Origin: Pseudomonadota bacterium
Lineage (GTDB): Bacteria; Pseudomonadota; Alphaproteobacteria; Micropepsales; Micropepsaceae
Direction of reading: 5' to 3'
Assembly: GCA_025360685.1 (NCBI GenBank)
Contig: JANYBR010000391.1
Location: 1-6,327 of the forward strand
DNA: 6,327 bases
The notes beneath the pieces are model-generated. The model was not told where the DNA came from and searched no databases. It was given only the letters and a program-made list of their open reading frames with translations. Shown here piece after piece: positions 1 to 5,640 of this stretch (positions are counted from its first letter, which is position 1; the number at the start of each line of letters is the position of its first letter). Both the position numbers and the translations under genes were made by a program.

Positions 1-56
1 CGGCCGGTGCTGTTAATCTCCCGCTAAGCGTCGCGTCGCAGAATTTGCTCCGCCAC

Positions 57-61
57 AGGAG
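57..61 (+). promoter_or_regulatory. Ribosome binding site of the 68-487 gene
   Basis: AGGAG lies 6 bases before ATG 68. It is a strong Shine-Dalgarno match and is the main evidence that this otherwise unrecognised gene is translated from this ATG. Confidence 0.7.
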
Positions 62-67
62 CGCCGG

Positions 68-487
68 ATGCAGAGCCAAAAATCCTTCGGTCGCCGTGCC
101 TCGCCGCAAGGCGAGTTGACGGCCCGGCCGCCGCCCGCAGCGATCGAGCCAGCCCGTGGGCTCGAGGCAACGCCGCCGTCACCGATCGAGATCCAACGCG
201 AACCGGCAAACGTCCTGTCGCGCGCCGACGAAGCGGATGTCGATGTCGACCGCGAACTGGAAGAATGGAAGGCTGCGCGCAAGATTCACAGGCGGTCATT
301 CCGCGAGCCATGGCGCTCGCTTGCCTTGTCCTCCGCGGTTGGATTTGGTTTGTCGTCGTGGCTGCTGCCGGATTCCGTCGCAAATGTTGCGGAACTCGTC
401 ACCGGCGGTTTGGGCGCGGCCAGCTTCTTTGCCGGCTTTCGACTCGTTCATCCGGAACCGACGCCACGCTCAAAGTTCGAGGACTGA
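68..487 (+). CDS. Hypothetical small membrane protein with a disordered N-terminal half
   Basis: I do not recognise a named family for this 139-residue protein. The start is well supported: ATG 68 is preceded by AGGAG at 57-61 with a 6-base spacer. Residues 1-50 are rich in Pro, Ala and Arg and look disordered. Residues about 54-80 are charged (DVDVDRELEEWKAARK) and could form a short helix. Residues 84-100 and 104-124 are hydrophobic, Gly/Ala-rich stretches split by Pro101-Asp102, so they read as a two-helix hairpin in the inner membrane with both ends on the same side. The gene stands alone: no partner is visible upstream within the window, and it converges on the DUF805 gene 32 bases away. 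Function is unknown. The good ribosome binding site and coherent hydrophobic pattern make it a likely real gene, but I cannot assign a role. Confidence 0.72.
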   Translation: MQSQKSFGRRASPQGELTARPPPAAIEPARGLEATPPSPIEIQREPANVLSRADEADVDVDRELEEWKAARKIHRRSFREPWRSLALSSAVGFGLSSWLLPDSVANVAELVTGGLGAASFFAGFRLVHPEPTPRSKFED

Positions 488-519
488 GTCAAAACAGTGC
501 AGTCTCTCCCAAGCCGGTT

Positions 520-1083
520 TCACGGGGCCAGCGATTTGGGATTTCTGCCTTGCGCATCTGATTTCGATGACAGCGGGTCCGAACCGAAGCGATTGTCACC
601 CGAGGTGCCTCGCCGGCAGCACAATTCGGCAAAGGCCCAGGCAAGCACGAAAAGCGCGACGAACTGAAGCAGAAAGGGCAGGCTATGCACCGGCTCGAAA
701 TGGGCATCGAGAAAGGCCTGGCCGAGCCAGAAGAAGAGTGCAGGCGCGATCACGAAATGCGCAATCCATGATCCGGTCTTGTTTCGGTCGTGCAGCCGCC
801 TGACGGTCATTGCCGCGCCCGCGAGCAGGACTGCGAGAATTAAAAACATGGCCACTATTTCGATCACCGCGTCGAGCAGGCCGATATAGAGCGGCGCACC
901 GCCGTCACCTTGGCTGAGCGCAAAAGTGTAGACGCCGTGCAGCAGCGCCAGCATAGGAGCGGCGATCGCAAGATAGAGCCAGTACATGGCGCGATTGACG
1001 CGGCCGCTGAAGCTCAGAATGTTCTGATAAAGCTCCGGTGCGCCCGAGAGAATGTCCTGATGCGGCCGAAGCGTCGCTCTCAT
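520..1083 (-). CDS. DUF805 family integral membrane protein
   Basis: This is a 187-residue polytopic inner-membrane protein of the DUF805 family (the YhaH-like group), whose biochemical role is not established. The family signatures are clear: FSGRVNRAMYW at residues 25-35 just before the first membrane helix, RRLHDRNKTGSW at 95-106 in the cytoplasmic loop, and RGTSGDNRFGSDP at 158-170 at the C-terminal end. Four hydrophobic segments are visible at about 36-56, 69-94, 107-125 and 135-155. The length is slightly above the common 110-160 residues because of an N-terminal extension of about 20 residues and a polar tail of about 17. Its ATG lies 7 bases after the stop of the tandem-PilZ gene on the same strand, so the two are very probably one operon. 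The ribosome binding site is weak (GAG close to the start), which also fits dependence on upstream translation. The family call is firm; the function is not. Confidence 0.9.
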   Translation of the reverse strand: MRATLRPHQDILSGAPELYQNILSFSGRVNRAMYWLYLAIAAPMLALLHGVYTFALSQGDGGAPLYIGLLDAVIEIVAMFLILAVLLAGAAMTVRRLHDRNKTGSWIAHFVIAPALFFWLGQAFLDAHFEPVHSLPFLLQFVALFVLAWAFAELCCRRGTSGDNRFGSDPLSSKSDAQGRNPKSLAP

Positions 1084-1090
1084 GCTCTAC

Positions 1091-1711
1091 TCAATTCGCG
1101 GTCAGGACCATACTCGGCGACTGGCGTGAGAATTCCACTGCGAAGCCTTCTTCGATGTAGCGCACAACGCGGGCCTTCACGGTCCCGAAGGTGATGATTT
1201 CCCCGATCACCGGACGGCTTCTGGTGCGAAGCGCCGCGCCGGTGAGCGAAATATCGATGACATCGAAGCCCGCCGTCTCGCCATTGTCTCTGCGCAGTTC
1301 GCGGGCGGTCGGAAGCGCCGCTCGTCGCGCGCTGCGCGTCGAAGTCTTGGGCAGAGGCTCTCCGATAAGATAGCAGTAAATCTTTTCCGCCGTACGCGCC
1401 TGCTTGTATTCGGAGCAGTCGAATTTGATCCCGGCGCGGTCTTTCGAAATTCTGGCAATGGATCCCGAAAAGCGATCGAAGCCTTCGACGTAGAGCACGA
1501 TCTTGGTTCCGACGGGCGGAATGATCGTGGCATCGATGCCGGCGCCGCCGGGCGAAAGATCGGTCACGATGCAATCGATCTCGATCTCGGTCGACGGCAC
1601 GAAGAGCTTGGCGGGAAGCGTGATTTTTTCACGCCGCCAGACGCGCCGGTCGCGCTCGGACGATTCGATTTTTTGCTTCTCAGATGCCTCTGCATCCGGC
1701 GTGTTCGACAA
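1091..1711 (-). CDS. Tandem PilZ-domain protein, probable cyclic-di-GMP effector
   Basis: PilZ domains bind cyclic di-GMP through an RxxxR motif followed about 20-30 residues later by (D/N)xSxxG. In this 206-residue protein the first domain has RRVWRR at residues 22-27 and DLSPGG at 51-56. The second has RSARR at 126-130 and DISLTG at 153-158, so both copies keep recognisable binding signatures; the second is less certain because its arginines lie in a generally basic stretch. There is no signal peptide or membrane helix, so it should be cytoplasmic. I chose TTG at 1711 because GGGAG (1722-1718) sits 6 bases before it. The longer frame opens at another TTG (1726) with no ribosome site, and an in-frame stop lies at 1744-1742. 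It leads an operon with the DUF805 membrane protein, which could be its target at the membrane; that link is inference. Confidence 0.87.
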   Translation of the reverse strand: MSNTPDAEASEKQKIESSERDRRVWRREKITLPAKLFVPSTEIEIDCIVTDLSPGGAGIDATIIPPVGTKIVLYVEGFDRFSGSIARISKDRAGIKFDCSEYKQARTAEKIYCYLIGEPLPKTSTRSARRAALPTARELRRDNGETAGFDVIDISLTGAALRTRSRPVIGEIITFGTVKARVVRYIEEGFAVEFSRQSPSMVLTAN

Positions 1712-1717
1712 ATTATT

Positions 1718-1722
1718 CTCCC
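1718..1722 (-). promoter_or_regulatory. Ribosome binding site choosing TTG 1711 for the PilZ gene
   Basis: On the minus strand GGGAG is followed by AATAAT and then TTG at 1711-1709, an ideal 6-base spacing. The alternative TTG at 1726 has no purine-rich stretch before it. This favours the shorter protein, which lacks the first five residues of the longest reading frame. Confidence 0.6.
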
Positions 1723-1740
1723 GCAAGCGAAGGTCGTTCG

Positions 1741-1769
1741 GCTACAAGGTTAGCGGACGCTTACTGCAA
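1741..1769 (-). promoter_or_regulatory. Possible sigma-70-type promoter for the PilZ-DUF805 operon
   Basis: Read on the minus strand, TTGCAG (1769-1764) is followed after exactly 17 bases by TGTAGC (1746-1741). The -35-like box is reasonable, but the -10-like box matches only part of TATAAT. Transcription would begin near 1734, leaving a leader of about 23 bases before the TTG start. Such matches occur by chance, so this is only a candidate. Confidence 0.22.
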
Positions 1770-1973
1770 TTCCCTTGCGCCATTGGCTCAAATTTAACGT
1801 TGATTGAATGCACGTCGGCTGAAAGCGTTCGGCCCACCGGCGCAGAGCATCGGAACGGGCAAAACAAGCCGAATTTCGAAAATCGCCAGATTGACGAGCG
1901 GGACGTCTTGCCGCTCCGGCCAAGGTCGGATGAGATGACGCTTGCGGCAGCGTGCGCTGGGTGGGCGACTGGG

Positions 1974-4439
1974 ATGCGATTCAAGACGATTTCGGCCGCG
2001 GGTTTCAGCCTGTTTTCGCTGGTGTTGGCGTCCGCATGGACGTGTACACAGGCCACAGCCCGGTCGCATTTAACGCCGCTGCCCGCAGCCGTCCACCAGG
2101 AGAGCTGGGCCATCAGCGGCCTTGATCGGCCGGCGCACATCATCATCGATCACTGGGGTATCGCGCACATCTTCGCGGCCAGCGAGCGCGATGCTTTCTT
2201 CCTGCAAGGCTACAACGCGGCGCGCGACCGGCTGTGGCAGATCGATCTGTGGCGCAAGCGCGGCCTCGGGCTGCTGGCCAGGAGCTTCGGCGCGTCTTAT
2301 GTCGAGCAGGATCGCGCGGCGCGTCTGTTCCTCTATCGCGGCGACATCGACAAGGAGTGGGCGGCTTATGCGCCGGGTACCCGCGATGCGACACAGGCGT
2401 TCGTACAGGGCATCAACGCCTATGCCGCCGAGGTCCGGGCCGGCTCCAGGCCGCTGGCGCCTGAGTTCAAGCTCACCGGCTCTTCGCCTGACCACTGGCA
2501 GGCGGAAGATGTCGTTCGCATCCGCAGTCATGCACTCGTGGCCAACGTGACGTCGGAGGTCGCCCGTGCGCGCGTCGCCTGTGCGGCCGGGATTGCCGCC
2601 GATCGCCTGCGCCGCAAGCTGGAGCCTGCCCATACGACGGTGGTGCCAGACGGACTTGATCCCTGCGACGTGACGGATGATGTGCTGAAGGACTACCGGC
2701 TCGCGACCCAACCGGTCGGTTTTGCGCCGCCCCCCGCCGCCACGATGAAAAAGGCGGATATAACAGGCGAACTCCGTCTCGCCCAAGCCGTGCCGCCCGA
2801 AGAAGGTTCCAACAATTGGGTGATTGCGCCTTCACACTCTGCGACGGGGCGGGCGATCCTGGCCAATGATCCACATCGTCAGCTTGGCGTGCCGGGCCTG
2901 CGCTACATCGTTCAGCTGAACGCGCCGGGCCTGTCGATCATCGGTGCCGGCGAACCGGCCTTGCCGGGAATCGCGCTCGGCCACAATGCGCAAACGGCTT
3001 TCGGTATCACGATTTTCAACACCGATCAGGAAGACCTCTATGTCTACTCGTTGAAACCCGGCGATCCGGACAGTTATCGCTATGGCGACGGCTACGAAAA
3101 AATGCGCGTCGTGCGCGAGACCATCGAAGTAAGAGGCGAAGCCCCGCGCACGGCGGAATTGCGCTTTACACGTCACGGGCCGGTCTTGGCCGTCGACTTG
3201 AAGAAAGGCCGCGCCTTCGCGCTCCGTACGGTATGGAACGAGCCGGGGATGTCCGGCTATCTCGGCAGTTCGCGCATGTGGCACGCGCGTTCCTGGAAGG
3301 ATTTCCAAAATACCCGCAACGCCTGGGGCACGCCGCCCCTCAATCTGGTCTACGCCGACAACCACGGAAACATCGGATGGGCGGCAGGCGGACTGACGCC
3401 GGTGCGACCCAACTGGGACGGGCTTATGCCGGTTCCAGGCGACGGCCGCTACGAGTGGAACGGATTTCTGAGCGGCGATCTGTTGCCGTCTTCGTACAAT
3501 CCGAAAGAGGGCTGGTTCGCCACGGCGAACGAGATGAATCTTCCGGCGGGCTACCCGGCCGAGCAACACCGTGTGTCGTTCGAATGGTCCGATCCATCGC
3601 GCATCACGCGCATCAAATCGGTACTGGGCGGCAAGCCGCGCCTGGACCTCACCGATTCGATGGCCTTGCAGACGGACAGCCACAGCGTCGAATCGATGCG
3701 CCTGACGTCGTTGCTGGCGCCGCTGACATCGCCCGATCCGCTGCTGGCGGGGGCGTTGTCGCTTTTGAAACAGTGGAACCACGACGAAACGGTGGCCAGC
3801 GCCGCAGCGGCGATCTACGAAGTCTGGGTTACCAAGCATCTGGGCCAGATGACCGTGAATATCGCGACTCCGGCTGCAGCGCGGACGATCGTCGAGGCCG
3901 GTTCTCTCGATGCCATCATAACCTGTCTCGAACATCCCGACACAGCCCTCGGAGCCGAACCGAGCGTAGCGCGCGACGCATTGCTGCTGGCAAGCTTGGG
4001 CGCGAGCGTGAGCGAATTGAAAACTTTGCTCGGTCCGGACATGACGACTTGGTCCTGGGGCCGGTTGCACCATGCGAGTTTCGAACCGGCCGCCGCGGTC
4101 CTCGCCGACCCGGCCTTGCGGGCACAGATGTCGATGGGACCGCTGCAGCTGCCCGGCTCCGCTTCATCGCCGCGCGCCGCGACCTACCGGACGTCGGATT
4201 TTGCGGCTACTGCCGGCGCATCGGTGCGCATGGTGCTGGATGTCGGCCGCTGGGACAATTCGGTTGCCATCAATACGCCGGGCCAATCGGGCGATCCTTT
4301 CAGTCCGCACTATCGCGACCTGTTCCCGCTCTGGGCGGCGGGCGATTATGTGCCGCTGGTGTTCAGCCGCGCCGCCGTGGAGCGCGAGGCGGAAACCGTT
4401 CTGACATTGACACCGGCAGCGCGCCGCAGGGAGCCATGA
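1974..4439 (+). CDS. Penicillin acylase family (S45) Ntn hydrolase, periplasmic precursor
   Basis: Enzymes of this family cleave acyl amide bonds (beta-lactam side chains, acyl-homoserine lactones, acylated peptides) and mature by self-cleavage into alpha and beta chains. From ATG 1974 the 821-residue precursor has a signal peptide (basic MRFK, hydrophobic 6-22, ATA site near 27-29). The alpha chain has the typical DHWGIAHI (59-66) and GYNAARDRLWQID (79-91). The processing site is Gly278-Ser279. Counting from Ser279 as beta1, His is beta23 in NDPH, Asp beta73 and beta76 match calcium ligands of penicillin G acylase, HGP starts at beta123, ADNHGNIG is at 461-468 and Asn519 is exactly beta241, the oxyanion-hole Asn position. 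The beta chain of 543 residues is of normal size. Cys203 and Cys231 could form an alpha-chain disulfide. An earlier ATG at 1935 has AAGG 9 bases upstream and would add 13 residues before the signal peptide. Substrate is not predictable; His beta23 resembles cephalosporin and AHL acylases rather than penicillin G acylase (Gln). Confidence 0.93.
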   Translation: MRFKTISAAGFSLFSLVLASAWTCTQATARSHLTPLPAAVHQESWAISGLDRPAHIIIDHWGIAHIFAASERDAFFLQGYNAARDRLWQIDLWRKRGLGLLARSFGASYVEQDRAARLFLYRGDIDKEWAAYAPGTRDATQAFVQGINAYAAEVRAGSRPLAPEFKLTGSSPDHWQAEDVVRIRSHALVANVTSEVARARVACAAGIAADRLRRKLEPAHTTVVPDGLDPCDVTDDVLKDYRLATQPVGFAPPPAATMKKADITGELRLAQAVPPEEGSNNWVIAPSHSATGRAILANDPHRQLGVPGLRYIVQLNAPGLSIIGAGEPALPGIALGHNAQTAFGITIFNTDQEDLYVYSLKPGDPDSYRYGDGYEKMRVVRETIEVRGEAPRTAELRFTRHGPVLAVDLKKGRAFALRTVWNEPGMSGYLGSSRMWHARSWKDFQNTRNAWGTPPLNLVYADNHGNIGWAAGGLTPVRPNWDGLMPVPGDGRYEWNGFLSGDLLPSSYNPKEGWFATANEMNLPAGYPAEQHRVSFEWSDPSRITRIKSVLGGKPRLDLTDSMALQTDSHSVESMRLTSLLAPLTSPDPLLAGALSLLKQWNHDETVASAAAAIYEVWVTKHLGQMTVNIATPAAARTIVEAGSLDAIITCLEHPDTALGAEPSVARDALLLASLGASVSELKTLLGPDMTTWSWGRLHHASFEPAAAVLADPALRAQMSMGPLQLPGSASSPRAATYRTSDFAATAGASVRMVLDVGRWDNSVAINTPGQSGDPFSPHYRDLFPLWAAGDYVPLVFSRAAVEREAETVLTLTPAARRREP
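4428..4439 (+). promoter_or_regulatory. Coupling site: ribosome site plus ATGA stop/start overlap
   Basis: AGGGAG (4428-4433) lies within the last codons of the acylase gene, and ATGA (4436-4439) contains both the DUF2147 start and the acylase stop. This arrangement typically lets terminating ribosomes reinitiate, fixing the ratio of the two exported products. The spacer is short (2-4 bases), so the downstream ATG 4448 may share or replace this start. Confidence 0.6.
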
Positions 4440-4900
4440 GGCGGCGAATGACGCGCATTGCGCGAACGCTCGCGGCCGCCTTGGCGGCTTTTGCCGCCGT
4501 GCCGGCGTGGGCCGCCGACACATCTCCCGTCGGCCGCTGGGTGACCTACAGCGACAGGACGCATGCGCCCAGCGGCGTGATCGAGATCAGGTTCGAGCAT
4601 GGAGCCTTGAAGGGCACCGTTGTTCAGATGCTGAACCGTCCCACGTCCCAGCCACCAGCGATTTGCAGAAAGTGCGACGGCCCGCTCAAGGACGCGCCTG
4701 TCGTCGGCATGACCATTTTGTGGGGGCTGACCAGCAGCGGCGGCGCAAGCTGGGATCATGGCTCGATCCTGGACCCGAACAGCGGTGACGTGTACAGCGC
4801 CAAGCTCGAACTGGAGAACGGTGGTCAGAAGTTGCTGGTGCGCGGCTATCTCGGCATTTCGCTTCTGGGCCGCACGCAGGAATGGCTTCGCCAGAACTGA
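4436..4900 (+). CDS. DUF2147 family secreted protein
   Basis: This 154-residue protein belongs to DUF2147, a family of small exported proteins without an established biochemical function. A signal peptide is evident: MRRRMTRIAR, an Ala-rich core at 12-23, and an AWA cleavage site at 24-26 just before Ala-Asp. The family pattern follows in order: GRWVTY (33-38), a strand pair ending in GTVVQM (60-65), CRKCDGPLKD (77-86), VVGMTILWGL (89-98), GSILDPNSGDVYSAKL (109-124) and the C-terminal VRGYLGISLLGRTQEWLR (135-152). The two Cys of CxxC could form a disulfide in the periplasm. The ATG overlaps the acylase stop as ATGA, with AGGGAG at 4428-4433 inside the acylase gene, so translation is probably coupled. 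A second ATG at 4448 has GAGG 6 bases before it and would give 150 residues with an equally good signal peptide. Family call is firm. Confidence 0.9.
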   Translation: MRRRMTRIARTLAAALAAFAAVPAWAADTSPVGRWVTYSDRTHAPSGVIEIRFEHGALKGTVVQMLNRPTSQPPAICRKCDGPLKDAPVVGMTILWGLTSSGGASWDHGSILDPNSGDVYSAKLELENGGQKLLVRGYLGISLLGRTQEWLRQN

Positions 4901-4917
4901 GTTTCGTCAGCGGCGAA
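4887..4917. terminator. Possible weak bidirectional terminator between convergent genes
   Basis: TTCGCC (4887-4892) can pair with GGCGAA (4912-4917) across a 19-base loop. A nested TTTCG/CGAAA pair (4902-4906 with 4914-4918) has a 7-base loop. The structure spans both stop codons (4900 and 4907), which lie 6 bases apart. There is no clear T-run on either side, so it is at best a weak candidate. Confidence 0.22.
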
Positions 4918-5626
4918 AGCGCAGATCCAACCCTTGCGCGATCCAACGCCGTTCGATCACGTCCAGATCGATGATGCCGGACGGATTGGCTTTCGACGGT
5001 GAGTTTCCGAGATAGGGTGCGCGTTCGCGCCGCCAGATTCCCAGCAACCTGCGCAGTTCCGGCAAAGGGGCGCCCGCATCGTCGACATGGATACTGAGGT
5101 CGGGAAAATCCTCGGTGCTCACCATCACCATCGCCGCCGATTGCCGGCCGCGACGGTCGCCACCGGCGGCTTCCCCGCCCTCAAGCGCGGCCAGCATGCG
5201 TTCCGGCATGGCAAGGGACGCATCAGCCTTGAAAGCCGCCAAGCTCGCCGCCGCGACGCGTTCGTTGCTCAGCATGTTGCCGGCGACGCTCACACCCGTC
5301 TCGCCCACACTGCCGCACCACTCGACGCAATGACGCCCGGTCCAGGCGGCGATGCGGCCATAGCGATCGACCGCGTGAAGCTGGCGGACCTCGCGCCCTT
5401 CATCGCCGGCCAAGGCGGACTTGATCGCCAGCTCCGGACTCAGTCCGCGCGCCATCGCATCCAGCACGGCTGGGCCGAGATAGCGATTGGTGAGCGACTG
5501 GGTGCCGACGGCACCGACGCCGGCGCGCACGAACGGCACGAAGGAGCCCGAGGCAAACGCCTTGGTGGCGACCGCAGCGCCGAATGCGCCTGTCGATCGA
5601 TCATAGACGACGATGGACCAGGTCAT
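4907..5626 (-). CDS. DUF1028 family protein (Ntn-hydrolase fold, COG3342-like)
   Basis: DUF1028 proteins adopt the Ntn-hydrolase fold, but their substrate is not established. The 239-residue product from ATG 5626 begins MTWSIVVYD, the conserved family N-terminus. It continues with GAFGAAVATKAFASGS (13-28), VGAVGTQSLTNRYLGP (37-52), VRQLHAVD (80-87), the AWTGRHC stretch (94-100), VAGNMLSN (114-121) and the signature EAAGGDRRGRQSAA (152-165). In Ntn enzymes a Thr, Ser or Cys exposed at the N-terminus is the nucleophile, so Thr2 or Ser4 are the obvious candidates; this is inference. There is no signal peptide. The start is set by AAGGA 9 bases upstream and by the ATGA overlap with the stop of the CDGSH gene; the frame is open for 41 more codons, but those are antisense-like shadow of that gene. 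It is co-transcribed and probably coupled with the iron-sulfur protein, and converges with the DUF2147 gene. Confidence 0.9.
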   Translation of the reverse strand: MTWSIVVYDRSTGAFGAAVATKAFASGSFVPFVRAGVGAVGTQSLTNRYLGPAVLDAMARGLSPELAIKSALAGDEGREVRQLHAVDRYGRIAAWTGRHCVEWCGSVGETGVSVAGNMLSNERVAAASLAAFKADASLAMPERMLAALEGGEAAGGDRRGRQSAAMVMVSTEDFPDLSIHVDDAGAPLPELRRLLGIWRRERAPYLGNSPSKANPSGIIDLDVIERRWIAQGLDLRFRR

Positions 5627-5640
5627 GGCGACATATCCTT
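5623..5640 (-). promoter_or_regulatory. Coupling site for DUF1028: AAGGA plus ATGA overlap
   Basis: On the minus strand AAGGA (about 5640-5636) lies in the last codons of the CDGSH gene, 9 bases before ATGA (5626-5623), which joins its stop to the DUF1028 start. This decides the DUF1028 start at 5626 and suggests translational coupling. Confidence 0.62.

Larger units (their letters stand above)
1712..1973. other. Divergent intergenic region between the PilZ and acylase genes
   Basis: About 260 bases separate the two divergent starts, the longest non-coding stretch in the window, and the promoters of both flanking transcription units should lie here. It is visibly more AT-rich than the coding DNA around it, especially at 1785-1810 and 1860-1895. 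Two short perfect palindromes are present, AACGTT near 1796-1801 and TTTCGAAA at 1874-1881, but neither has a partner copy that would suggest an operator. I see TTGACG at 1891-1896 on the plus strand without a convincing -10 box at the right distance. The plus-strand acylase frame stays open through this region and back to 1503, but that part lies antisense to the PilZ gene and has no protein-like character. Confidence 0.6.

Noticed and set aside
1..27. Possible tail of an upstream plus-strand gene (RPVLLISR then TAA)
   Set aside because: Eight codons are too few to support a gene. All of 1-67 holds nothing else I can identify beyond the ribosome site at 57-61.
482..504. GACTG/CAGTC inverted repeat between the first two convergent genes
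   Set aside because: A 5-base stem with a 13-base loop and no T-run is within chance expectation, so I do not call a terminator.
1891..1919. TTGACG as a -35 box for the acylase promoter
   Set aside because: At 16-18 bases downstream there is only GC-rich sequence without a -10-like hexamer.
1503..1973. 471-base stop-free extension upstream of the acylase in the same frame
   Set aside because: It runs antisense through the PilZ gene and the intergenic region, has no ribosome site, and its residues do not resemble any part of an acylase. A signal peptide begins at 1974.
2028..2049. Possible lipoprotein signal ending at Cys24 of the acylase
   Set aside because: The residues before Cys are Ala-Trp-Thr, which do not fit the lipobox. 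An ordinary signal peptidase I site (ATA) follows a few residues later.
2832..4073. 413-codon minus-strand open frame antisense to the acylase
   Set aside because: Such frames are common opposite high-GC coding sequence. It has Arg/His-rich composition with no domain, and the sense frame has complete active-site motifs.
3233..4435. Long plus-strand open frame inside the acylase that continues into the DUF2147 gene
   Set aside because: The first 400 or so residues are Arg/Gly/Ala-rich shadow translation of the acylase in another frame. Only the part from 4436 has a signal peptide and family motifs.
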